Below, one piece after another: positions 9,130-19,200 of a stretch of 64,000 nt of DNA. Both the position numbers and the translations under genes were made by a program. Source of the stretch: Polyangiaceae bacterium (GTDB lineage: Bacteria; Myxococcota_A; Polyangia; Polyangiales; Polyangiaceae); contig JAHBVY010000001.1 in the NCBI GenBank assembly GCA_019637265.1, positions 248,001 through 312,000 on the forward strand. Reading direction: 5' to 3'. Numbering within the stretch: the first letter of the stretch is position 1; each line of letters opens with the position of its first letter. The notes under the pieces were generated by a model. That model was not told the DNA's origin, did no database searches, and saw only the letters and a list, made by a program, of their open reading frames with translations.

Positions 9130-11256
9130 ATGTCCAAAGCTGTTCTCACATTCGCGCTGTATAACGGTGACGAGCTCCTGCGACGCGAGACCGTCAGCCA
9201 GGATATCGTCAAGGTGGGGAAGGACCCCAAGAGTCACCTGCGGGTCGACGACGAGCTCGCGTCGCGGATGCACGCGGTGATCGAGGTTGGAGGGCCAGAG
9301 GACATCACCTTGATCGACCTGGGCAACGACCCAGGGACGCAGGTCAACGGGGCCCGGGTGAACAAGTGCAAGGTCCACGTGGGCGATCAGATCGAGATCG
9401 GTTCCACGCGGATCGTGCTCGAGAGCGCGGAGGCGGTGGTCGCCGCTGCGGAGGCGCCCGTCGCGGCTCCTCCACCGATCGCAGCTCCGCCACCCGCTGC
9501 TGCGCCCATCGCAGCTCCAGCGCCCGTCGCGGCTGCAGCGCCCGTCGCAGCTGCAGCCGTCGCGGCCGCTGCGCCGGCGCCGGTGGACAACCCGTTCGCG
9601 TCGGGGGCCGCTTCGAATCCTTTCGCCTCGGCCGCGGCCTCGAACCCCTTCGCGGCGGCTTCGAATCCGTTCGACGTGGGGACCAACCCCTTCGCCAGCA
9701 CCCCGATGAGCAGCGATGCTGCCCGTCGTGCGGCGCTCGCGGTTCCGGACGACGCGCCTCCCGGCACCTACACCTACACGCTGGTGAAGAGCGCGCCCGA
9801 TGTGCCCGCCGACGAAGTGGAGCAGTCGAACGTCCAGGCCGTGGAGGTGATGGTGCTGTGGGGGACGAACGTGCTCCACGTCTCGCACCTGACCCCGCCG
9901 CGCAGCTTCTACGTCGGTGAGGAGCGCAGCAAGAACCTGGCGTGTGACTTCTTCATCCCAGCGGAGAGCCTGAGCGTCGCGCGCATGCCGGTCGTGGTGG
10001 GCAACTCGAGCGGGGTGAGCGTCGTCATCCCTCAAGGCGCGAAGGGCTACATCGAGATCCCAGGGCAGGCGCGGATGACGTTGGATGAGGCGCGGCAGCG
10101 CGCCCAGCCTTGCGCCGAGCTGAGCGGCGCGCAGCAGCTGGCGCTGCCCGGTGGTGCGAAGGCGCGCATCGAGCTCGGTGAGTTCGTGTTCCAGGTCGGC
10201 GTCGTCAACGCGGGCAAGCGTGTCCCGGCGGGCATCCTGGTGGGGCTCGAGGTCGCGGTGCTGATGTACTTCGCCCTGTCGTTCTTCACGGTGGGCGGCT
10301 TCATCGCGGCGCTGGCGTTCTTCGTCCCGCCGATGGGCCTCCTCGACGATGAGGGTCGCGACAAAGAGCAGGCGGTCTTGATGGCGCAGATGCTCAAGGC
10401 CAAGAGTGAACGCGAGGAGCAGGAGAAGGAGACCGAGCAGGTCACCGAGGCCGACGCGGACAACAAGGAGGGTGGCACTGGGACGCGCGCCAAGGGCGAA
10501 GAAGGCTCGATGGGCAAGCAGACCAGCAAGGACACCAACAAGCGCTACGCAGTGCAGGGTCCCAAGGACAACCCGGATCCGCACATCGCGCGTCAGGCCG
10601 CGCTGCGTGAGGCCACCGAGTTCGGTCTCATCGGTCTCTTGAACACCGGCGCCGCGGGTGATCCCAACGCTCCCACCGCGGAGTGGGGTCGTGACACCTC
10701 GTTGGGCAACGCCGAGGTGAGCGCGATGGGCAACATGTGGGGCGACGAGATCGGCGACGCCTATGGCGCCGGTGGTCTCGGCTTGTCCGGCATCGGCGAA
10801 GGTGGTGGTGGTCGTGGTGAGGGCATCGGGCTCGGCTCGATCGGCACCATCGGTCACGGCGCGGGCACCGGCTCGGGTCAGGGCTTCGGTTCAGGCCACG
10901 GTCGGCTCGGTGGGTCGCACACCACGCGGGCACCCAAGGTGCGGATGGGCGCGACCCAGGTCAGCGGCCGGCTGCCCCCGGAGGTCATCCAGCGTATCGT
11001 GCGCCAGAACTATGGCCGCTTCCGCATGTGCTACGAGAACGGGCTGCGCAGCAACCCGAACCTTCAGGGTGGCGTGACGGTTCGCTTCGTCATCGGTCGC
11101 GATGGGGCGGTGTCGAACGTGTCCAACGGCGGCAGCGACTTGCCGGACAGCGGCGTGGTGAACTGCGTGGTGCGGGCGTACTACGGCCTCTCGTTCCCGC
11201 AGCCCGAGGGCGGCATCGTCACCGTGGTGTACCCGATCCAGTTCAGCCCCGGCTGA
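9130..11256 (+). CDS. gltG: FHA-TM-AgmX/PglI-tail protein, GltG/PglI-like
   Basis: The ATG at 9130 follows AAGGA at 7 nt. Product of 708 aa. Residues about 20-100 form an FHA domain (VGKDPKSHLRVDDE, ASRMHAVIE, GTQVNG), a phosphothreonine reader expected in the cytoplasm. Then come an Ala/Pro linker, five NPF motifs (about 9588-9693), a globular segment, and a hydrophobic segment at about 368-402 that crosses the inner membrane. A Glu/Lys then Gly-rich periplasmic linker follows, and the last about 100 residues match the AgmX/PglI TonB-like tail (RLPPEVIQRIV, FRMCYENGL, GGVTVRFVIGRDG, PIQFSPG). This architecture is that of GltG/PglI, which links cytoplasm to periplasmic TPR partners in the M. 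xanthus gliding complex. The FHA domain suggests control by a Ser/Thr kinase; one is encoded at 38389. Confidence 0.8.
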   Translation: MSKAVLTFALYNGDELLRRETVSQDIVKVGKDPKSHLRVDDELASRMHAVIEVGGPEDITLIDLGNDPGTQVNGARVNKCKVHVGDQIEIGSTRIVLESAEAVVAAAEAPVAAPPPIAAPPPAAAPIAAPAPVAAAAPVAAAAVAAAAPAPVDNPFASGAASNPFASAAASNPFAAASNPFDVGTNPFASTPMSSDAARRAALAVPDDAPPGTYTYTLVKSAPDVPADEVEQSNVQAVEVMVLWGTNVLHVSHLTPPRSFYVGEERSKNLACDFFIPAESLSVARMPVVVGNSSGVSVVIPQGAKGYIEIPGQARMTLDEARQRAQPCAELSGAQQLALPGGAKARIELGEFVFQVGVVNAGKRVPAGILVGLEVAVLMYFALSFFTVGGFIAALAFFVPPMGLLDDEGRDKEQAVLMAQMLKAKSEREEQEKETEQVTEADADNKEGGTGTRAKGEEGSMGKQTSKDTNKRYAVQGPKDNPDPHIARQAALREATEFGLIGLLNTGAAGDPNAPTAEWGRDTSLGNAEVSAMGNMWGDEIGDAYGAGGLGLSGIGEGGGGRGEGIGLGSIGTIGHGAGTGSGQGFGSGHGRLGGSHTTRAPKVRMGATQVSGRLPPEVIQRIVRQNYGRFRMCYENGLRSNPNLQGGVTVRFVIGRDGAVSNVSNGGSDLPDSGVVNCVVRAYYGLSFPQPEGGIVTVVYPIQFSPG

Positions 11257-11277
11257 TAGGAGAGGGGCTCGCCAGGG

Positions 11278-11313
11278 CGCGGCGTACCAGTGGTGCGCCG
11301 CGTTCGGCTTTTT
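11278..11313 (+). terminator. intrinsic terminator after the gltG-like gene
   Basis: CGCGGCG (11278-11284) pairs with CGCCGCG (11296-11302) across an 11-nt loop, followed by TTCGGC and five T (11309-11313). It lies 22 nt after the stop codon. Confidence 0.7.
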
Positions 11314-11396
11314 GTGCTCACGAAGCGAAGGAGCGGGGCCTCGCGGAAGCGAAGGTGTGGGGTTCCGCGATGAGCACCTGGTGAGGCTCCTGAAGT

Positions 11397-11444
11397 GGTG
11401 AGCGCAGGGTTTGGGGGTTGGACGGCACCGCGCTCGAGTGGCGC
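11397..11444 (+). repeat. dispersed G-run repeat, copy 3 (long form)
   Basis: This copy is 46/48 identical to 764-811, including the shared 19-mer at 11413-11431. The two differences are isolated substitutions. Confidence 0.8.
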
Positions 11445-11594
11445 AGCACGTCGAGCATCTGGGTGGCTCGTGCAGGCGCTCGGGGTGCTCGATGCAGGGC
11501 GCTCTGCTGCGCGCCGGCGCATGAGCGATCGTGGTGACGCGCGCCTCAGCCAGCACGCTCAGGCGACTGCGGTGACGCGCGCCTTCACCCGGCG

Positions 11595-11616
11595 CTACCA
11601 ACCCCCAAAACCCGAG
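11595..11616 (-). repeat. dispersed G-run repeat, inverted copy
   Basis: On the minus strand it reads CTCGGGTTTTGGGGGTTGGTAG and continues GCGC. It matches the variant inside the gene at 36336-37190 (TTTTGGGGGTTGGTAGCGC). It is inverted relative to the copy at 11397-11444. Confidence 0.65.
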
Positions 11617-12089
11617 GCGTGGACGTCGGCATCGGGTGACTCGCGCGCAGCGCTCGAGGTTGGAGCGTGCGGTGCGCCTTTGGGGCCGGCTCATGGGATG
11701 CGTGTCCTCGAGCCGCTGGCTCCTGCTGTGGTCAGGCGTGCGTCGCGATGCTCGCGAGGCGCAGGTCGTGGTGGGCTGCGCGTGGGCCGAACTGCCGAGC
11801 CGCGCGCGCGAAGAAGCCTGAAGATCCGCGCTGATACGGCTTTACTTGGGGGAGCGCGTCAGCCTATGCTCGGCCCTCTCTTGGAGCGGGAACGCCGTGC
11901 CCAGGCGTCGAAGGCAGCGTGACTTCATTGTGTTTCCGGCCTCGCAGGCACCAGTTCGTTGGACCCGTTGGCGCGGTGCAGCTCGTCGGCGCGGTGCGTC
12001 CAGTGAGCGTGGTGCGTCTGGGTGCGGTGCGCGTCGAACCGGCGCGGGTGGGGTGCTCGCGGCTGGGGGTTTTCCGTATCCGGCGCGCT

Positions 12090-12174
12090 GGCTTCCAGGG
12101 TGACGGGGCTTCCAGAGTGACGGGGCTTCCAGAGTGACAGGGCTTCCAGAGTGACAAGGCTTCCAAGGATGAAC
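12090..12174 (+). repeat. five tandem 17-bp repeats upstream of a TPR lipoprotein gene
   Basis: Units start at 12090, 12107, 12124, 12141 and 12158, with consensus GGCTTCCAGAGTGACGG. The first four differ by one to three bases; the fifth is degenerate in its second half. The array ends 17 nt before the start codon of the next gene, so it lies in its promoter or 5' untranslated region. It could be a protein-binding array or a simple slippage repeat. Confidence 0.85.
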
Positions 12175-12191
12175 AGAAGGGTTAGGTCGCG

Positions 12192-13115
12192 ATGACAATG
12201 CACAGGGTGGCAAGTGGGATGGTTGGGATGTTGGGGCTGTGCGCCCTGATGGCGTCCGGGTGCAGTCGGGATCACATCGAGGCCGTCAACCTGGCGAACG
12301 AGGGCGACAAGGCGTTCAAGGTGAACGTCGAGGGAGCCATCTCCAAGTATGAGCAGGCGAGCCAGCTGGATCAAACGAACCACCTGATCCTCGGCAAGCT
12401 CGTGCTCGCTTACGAGCGCAAGGAGGACTGGGACAAGGTCGCGTCCACCGCCGCGCGCGCCCTGCAGATCGCCCCGGAGTTCGCCAACTACTCGTACAAG
12501 CGTGGCTTCGCGCTGATGCAGCTCGCGCGGGCTGGCGACAAGGACCGCTACGAGGAGGCGAAGGAGCCCCTCAAGCAGTGCATCGTCAAGGACCCGAACT
12601 ACGCCGAGTGTTACCACGAGCTCGCCGAGGCTTGCCTCTGGACGAATGACGTGCAGTGCGCCGTGGAGAACTACACCAAGTCAATCGAGCACGATCCCAA
12701 GATTGGCTATTTCTACACGCCGCTCGCGGACACGTACATCAGCCTTCAATTCTATGATGAGGCAGACAAGGTGTTGAAGGAGGCGATTCGCCTCTTGGAT
12801 CCGATCGAGAAGAACGCCTCTTACTTGCACGCTGCTTATGTGTTGTCCGCGAAGGTGGCGCAGGCCAAGGGTGACTCCTCGGGCATGATCTCCCTGCTCG
12901 AGAAGGCCGCCGAGATCGGCGGGGACAAGCACCCGGAGGACAAGTTCTTCCTGGGCGCCGCCTACGCGACGAAGGAGCCGCCGGACAAAGAGAAGGCGGT
13001 CCGGCTGCTGAACAGCTTCACCAAGACCTCGTGCCGTGGCGCGAAGGCCAGCACGTTCAAGGATCAGTGCCGGGCGAGCCAGGACTTGATCCAGAAGTTG
13101 GGCGGAGCCGAGTGA
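12192..13115 (+). CDS. TPR lipoprotein of the glt-like block
   Basis: A 307-aa protein with a lipoprotein signal (MTMHRVASGMVGMLGLCALM then ASGC). An internal ATG two codons later is also possible. The mature part consists of TPR units (AISKYEQASQLDQTNHLI, NYTKSIEHDPKIGYFYTPLA, YDEADKVLKEAIRLLDP), followed by a short C-terminal segment with two Cys (TSCRGAKASTFKDQC) that may form a disulfide. It occupies the position where M. xanthus carries gltH, but GltH there is described as an outer-membrane barrel, so equivalence is not claimed. A periplasmic, membrane-anchored scaffold role next to GltG and the giant TPR protein is inferred. It is separated from the upstream gene by a terminator and from the downstream gene by 173 bp. 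Confidence 0.75.
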   Translation: MTMHRVASGMVGMLGLCALMASGCSRDHIEAVNLANEGDKAFKVNVEGAISKYEQASQLDQTNHLILGKLVLAYERKEDWDKVASTAARALQIAPEFANYSYKRGFALMQLARAGDKDRYEEAKEPLKQCIVKDPNYAECYHELAEACLWTNDVQCAVENYTKSIEHDPKIGYFYTPLADTYISLQFYDEADKVLKEAIRLLDPIEKNASYLHAAYVLSAKVAQAKGDSSGMISLLEKAAEIGGDKHPEDKFFLGAAYATKEPPDKEKAVRLLNSFTKTSCRGAKASTFKDQCRASQDLIQKLGGAE

Positions 13116-13288
13116 GCTCCCTCCGCTAGGTGGCGGTCGAGCGCGCCGCGTCGAGAGCGCTCGGTGTGTTGGTAGTGTCGTAAACCCCAGTGATGGCCTC
13201 TGCTCCGTGAGCCGAGGCGCCGGTGTAGCCCAGGCTAGCACCTCCCAAATGAGGCCCTGACGGCCTCCGCAAGTGCCCCCGAGGAAGC

Positions 13289-16200
13289 ATGGATCTAGAG
13301 CCGCGTCTCCATAACCTAGAGAACTCCCAAGAGTGGCACGCGCTAGCCGAGGGGCTGGAGCAAGGCATCGCCAACATCTCTGAGAACTCGCTCAAGGCGG
13401 AGTACCACCTTCGCCTCGGGCGGCTTCAGCGAGACCGCTTCCTGCAAGGGGTCAAGGCGCTGAAGCACTTCCAGGACGCCTTCAAGCTCGACCCTCAGCG
13501 CATCGAGGCGCTGGTGGAGGCGCGCGAGGTCTACTGGGAGCTCGGCAAGCTCAACATGGTTCAGAAGCTGCTCGAGCTGCAGCTGAAGAACACCCCAGAG
13601 CCCGAGGCGGGCGCTGCGCTGTGCGTGCTGCTCGGCGACGTGCTGAGCGACCAGGGGGAGTATGAGCGGGCCACGGAGGCTTACGCCAAGGCCATTCAGC
13701 TGGGTGGTGACGCTGAGTCTTCACCGAACAGCGCGCGGCAGGGCTTGGAGGACGTGCAGGTCTCCCCGGATGGGTGGCAAGAGCACATCAGCGGGCTGCT
13801 CCGGGCGGCGCACGAGGTGAGCGCTGGGCCGGAGAAGGCGGCGTCCTTCCTGCGCGCCGCGCGGGTCGCGGGTCGTTTCGCTCCGGACGAGGTGCCGGCG
13901 ATCTTGGGGCAGGCTTACCAGGCAGATCCTGGCGGCACGGTGGCAGGCGCGCTGTTCGAGGGGCTGCTCGTCGCTCGTGAGCAGGTGTCGGCGATCGCCG
14001 ATGCGCAGCAGCAGATCCTCGGCTCGGCGCTGGACGACGCGGCCAAGGGTCGGGTGGCTTACCGTTTTGGCGTGCGCTGGGCGACCCGCCATCAGAACCT
14101 GGATCTCGCCAAGAAGCTGTTCGAGGAGGCCCTGCGGCTGAGCCCGGGGCAGAGCGAGGCGTTCTCTTGCCTGCGTGAGATCTACGGCGCCGAGGAGAAC
14201 TGGGCCAAGGCGATCGAGGTCGCCACGGCCTTGGCCGAGCGCACCAGCGGGGCGGATCAAGCCGCCGCGCTGGCGGCGGCGGGCACCATGGCTTGGCGTG
14301 GTCAGGGAGACTTGATCCGGGCGCGCGGTTACTTCGAGCAGCTCGCCGCGGTGGCACCTGCGCACCCGGCGCTGGCGCCGTTCGAGGCGCAGATCGGCGA
14401 ACGGCTGGGCCCAGCGGGCTCGGCTGATCCCGGCGCTGCTGATTCCGGCGCGCCCGATGAGCTCGTGGTGGTCGAGGACGAGGCACCCGAGGCTGTGGAG
14501 GCTGAGGCCTCAGCGGACGAGGCTTCAGCGGAGGAGGTCATCGTCGCTGACGAGGCTTCCGACGTGGAGATCTCGGCGGTCGAAGAGGCCGCGCCGGCTC
14601 CGGCGGACGAGGGGCGCATCGCGGAGCTGCGTGAGGCGCTGGTCAAGCAGGAGGAGGCCAAGCGCTATCACGAGTACGTGAAGACGCTGGTGGAGCTCGC
14701 TGACGAGGTGACCGACCCCGCGGAGAAGGTGGAACTCTACGGTAAGGCCGCCGAGCTGTACGTGAACAAGTTCGTGAACCAGGCCGAGGCGGTCAAGGCT
14801 TACGAGAAGGTGCTGGAGGTCGATCCGTACCACCCCGAGGCGGCGGAGTACCTGCGGGGGATGTACGAGAAGCGCCGCGATTGGGAGAAGCTCATCTCGC
14901 TGCAGCGCAGCCAGGCGGAGCTGCTCACCGACAGCGCGTCCCGGGTGCAGGCGTTCAAGGAGCTCGCCGCGCTGGCGACGGAGCGGGTGAAGAAGCCCGA
15001 CGTCTGCATCGAGCTGTGGTCCGTCGTTCTGGACAATGACCCTGACGATCTGGAGGCGCTGGGCGCGTTGTCGCAGCTCCATGAGCGCGCGCGTGACTAC
15101 GAGCGCTTGGCGGGCGTGCTCGAGCAGCTCGCGGCGCGCACCTACGACACCAAGGAGAAGATCGAGATCCTGACCAAGCTCGGTCAGGTCGCGGGCGATC
15201 GCCTCAAGGACGACGCTCGAGCGGTGGAGGCGTACCGGGAGCTGCTCGTGCTCCAGCCGGACGATCGCCGGGCGCAGGAGCAGCTGAAGAAGCGCTACGT
15301 CTCGCTCGGGATGTGGGACGACCTCGAGGTCTTCTATCACGAGAGCGGCAAGTGGGATGAGTTCATCCGGGTCCTCGAGAGCAACGAGGCGAAGGCCAGC
15401 TCGCCCGAGGAGAGCATCCGCATGCTCCTCAAGATCGCCGAGCTGTGGATGACCCAGAAGGGCAAGCCCGATCGGGCGGCGCGCGCCTACGAGAAGATCC
15501 TCAGCCTCGACGCGACGAACCTCGAGGCGGCGGAGCGGGTGATCCCGATCTACTCGAGCACGAACAACGCCAAGGGCCTCTGCCACGCCATCGAGGTGAA
15601 GCTCGGGCACGTGGAAGATCCGGCGGAGCGCCTCGACCTGCTCCGTCAGGTTGCTGGTCTTTACGAGTCGCGGATCAACGACAAGGCGAAGGCGTTCGAG
15701 CGCTTCTTGGAGGCGTTCGAGCTCGAGCCGGGTGACGAGCAGTGCCAGGCCGACGTGGAGCGCGCCGCGGCCGCCACCGCCGGCTGGCCCGCCCTGGTCG
15801 CCAGCTACCGTCAGGCGATCGAGCGGCTCGCGAGCGATGGCGACGCGGTCGGCGCGATCAACCTGCGCCTGCGCCTGGGGCGCGTGTTGGTCGAGGAGGT
15901 CGGCCAGGTCGACGAGGCGCTGTCGGAGTATCGCGCGGTGTACGAGCTGGAGCCGGACAACGCGTTGGCGTTGGCTGCGCTCGAGGGGCTCTACGCGCAG
16001 ACCGAGCGCTGGGCGGACCTGCTCGAGGTGTACTCCAAGCGGCGCGAGCTGGCGGTGGAGCCGGAGGAGCGTAAGGCCATCCTCTTCTCCATCGCGCGCC
16101 TCCACGAAGAGCGTTTGAACGCCCTCGAGGACGCGATCCAGACTTACCGCGCGGTCTTGGAGGATGATCCGGTGGACGCGGGCGCGCTCGCCGCGCTCGA

Positions 16201-19200
16201 TCGGTTGTACCGCCAGCTCGAGCAGTGGGAGCCTTACGCCGAGGTGCTCACGCGCCGCATCGAGCTGGACGTCGAGGAGGCCGAGCTCATCGACTTCAAG
16301 TATCGGCTCGCGGACACGCAGCTCACGCACCTGTCGGAGCCTGGGCTCGCGCTGGAGAACTACCGGGAGATCTTGTTCCTCAATCAGGATCACGAGGGCG
16401 CTCGCGGTGCGCTCGAGGGTCTTCTGGAGCACTCCACCGCTGAGAGCAGCCCTGAGCTGAGGGGTGAGGCCGCCTCGATCTTGGAGGCGATCTACGAGGT
16501 GCGCGGCGACTGGCAGAAGCTGATCCAGGTCCTCGAGATCTTGGTGTTGGCGGCGCCGGACGCTGAGCGCCAGGTGGAGCTCCTGAGGCGCATCGCGGTG
16601 ACGTCGGCGACCCAGCTCGGCGACGTCGAGCGGGCGTTCGACGCCCAGGCTCGCGCGGTGAAGACGGATCCGGCCCACGGCGACGCGCGCCTCGAGTTCG
16701 AGGGGCTGGCGCAGCAGTCGAACGCCTGGGTGGCGCTGCTCGGGGTGTACTCCGAGGTGGCTCAGAACCTTCAAGATCCCGAGCTAGCCCGCAGCTACTG
16801 GCTGCGGATCGCGGCGATCGAGGAGCAGCTCGGTCGGGTGGAGGAGGCAGCCAAGGCTTACGCCCAGGTGCTGAACCTCGATCCGGCGGATGGTGAGGCG
16901 CTCGAGGCGCTCGACGCGCTCTATCGCAACCACGAGCAGTGGGGAGAGCTCATCGGGGTGTTCCGTCGGCGCATCGAGCTGAGCGACGATGCGGCGAGCA
17001 GTGAAGAACTCTACGCTCAGATGGCCGAGGTGTACGAGGTGCGGCTCGGGCAGCCTGAGGAGGCGATCGGCGCGTATCGCGAGGTGCTCGGGCTCGATCC
17101 GACCAGCCAGCGCGCGCTGCGCGCCTTGGATGGCCTGTTCACGCGGCAAGAGCGCTGGCAGGAGCTGGCCGAGAACCTCGAGGTGCAGCTCAGCCTCGCC
17201 GACAGCGAGGAGGTGCAGCTCGCGCTCATGCTGCGGCTCAGCGCGCTCCGCGAGCAGCAGATGCAGCAGGTGGATGGCGCCATCGAGGGTTACCGAGAGG
17301 TGCTCGACCGGGACGCCACCAACGTCAACGCCCTCGCGGCGCTCGAGCGGCTGGGTGCGTCGCCCGAGCACGAGCTGGTGATCGCGGAGATCTTGGAGCC
17401 GCTCTACCGCCAGCAGGGCGACTACCAGAAGCTGATCGGCGTGCACGAGGTGCAGGTGCGCCGCGCGGACGACGCGAACCGACAGGTCGAGTTACTTCAT
17501 CAGATCGCCGAGCTCTACGAGGATGCGGGCGGCGATCCGAACCGCGCCTTCGACACCTTGGCGCGCGCGCTGACGGTCGACCCCGCGCACGACTTCACCC
17601 AGGAGGGGCTCGATCGCCTCGCTCGGACCACGGGGCGCTTCACGGATTTGGCGCGGGTGTTCGAGGAGCTCGCGGCGCAGCAGGAGGAGCCGGAGCTGGC
17701 AAGCCAGCTCTACACCTTCGCGGCGCGCGTCTTCGTGAACGACGTCGGCGACGTGGACCGCGCCATCGAGCTGTTCCGGCGCGTACTCACCATCGACCCG
17801 ACGAACCTCGGCGCGGCCGAGGCGCTCGAGTCGCTGTTCCAGAGCACCGAGCGCTACGGGGACATGTCGATCATCCTCCAGCGCAAGGCGGAGATCTTGG
17901 AGGACGTGGAGGCTCAGAAGGCCGCGCTCTACCAAGCCGCCACGCTCGAGGAGGAGGTGCTCGAGCGCAAGGAGAGCGCCATCGGCGTCTACCAGAAGAT
18001 CCTCGAGATCGATCCCGAGGACGTGCGGAGCGTGGACTCCTTGATCCACCTGTTCCTCGGGCTCTCGCGCTGGGAAGAGCTGCTCGGCGTTTACAGCAAG
18101 AAGGCTGACTTGGTGTTCGACACCGAGGAGCGCAAGCTCATCTACTACCAGGTGGGCGCGGTGTACGAGCGCGAGCTGGGCGATGTCCCGCGCAGCATCG
18201 ACACCTATCAGCGCGTCTTGGAGCTCGATCCGGACGATCTCACGGCGCTCGGGCGCTTGGACGTCCTCTACCAGTCGACTCAGAACTGGCCCGAGCTCTT
18301 GAGCGTGCTGACGCACCAGAGTGAGCTCACGGCGGATCCCGCGGAGGCCATCAGCTACCAGTACCGGATCGCCGAGCTGTACGAGCGTCACCTGGACGAC
18401 GTGGTGCGGGCGGTCGAGCTCTACAGCGAGATCTTGAACGTCCAGCCCGACCACGAGCCGACGCTCGCGGCGCTCGAGGGGATCAAGTCAGGGAGCCGTG
18501 AGCCGCTGGCGGCGGCGGCGGTGCTCGAGCCCGTCTACGACGCGATGGGTGAGTGGGCTCGGCTCATCAGCGTGCTGGAGGTGCAGGCGCGGTTCGCCGA
18601 AGATCCGTTCGGCCGCGTCGATCTGCTCCACCGCATCGCCCGGCTCTACGAGGAGAACCTGGCGCAGCACGGGGAGGCGTTCGACACCTACGCCCGGGCC
18701 GTCGCGGCGGACAACCAGAACGAGGAGTCGCTCGGCTCACTCGAGCGCCTGGCGATGACGCTGGAGCGTTGGCCGAGCGTGGCCCGGCTGTACGACGAGC
18801 AGCTCACCCAGTTGGACAACGAGCCTGACCGCTTCGTGGAGCTCGCGCTGCGCGTCGCGCAGGTCTACGAGGTCCAGCTCGAGCAGGTGGACAGCGCCAT
18901 CGCGCGTTACCGGCAGGTGCTCGAGGTCGAGCCCGAGAACCAGAGCGCGGTCCGCTCCTTGGATCGGCTGTTCTCGCAGACGGAGCGTTGGGGGGAGCTG
19001 GCGGAGGTGCTGCGGCGCGAGGCGGAGATTGGCCAGACACCTGACGAGATCCTCGAGTTCAAGTACCGCTTGGGGCAGGTGTACCAGCTGCGCCTGAGCG
19101 ATCTCGATCAGGCGATCGAGGCGTACCGTGAGGTGCTGTCGGCCGCGCCCGAGCACGCCGAGACGCTGGAGGCGCTCGAGGCGCTGTTCGCCGCCAACAT

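Larger units (their letters stand above)
11314..12089. other. long intergenic region with inverted G-run repeats
   Basis: About 775 bp without a credible gene: the frames present have no ribosome site and random Arg/Ala/Pro composition. It holds a plus-oriented (11397-11444) and a minus-oriented (11595-11616) copy of the G-run motif, so a segment of about 210 bp is bounded by inverted copies of GGGTTTGGGGGTTGG-like sequence. A 17-bp tandem array follows at 12090. Confidence 0.55.

Noticed and set aside
14525..16774. Long antisense open frames opposite the giant TPR gene (also 19772-22246, 22769-24349)
   Set aside because: They mirror the codon structure of the real gene, have Leu/Arg/Val/His-rich random composition and no ribosome sites; typical shadows in GC-rich DNA.
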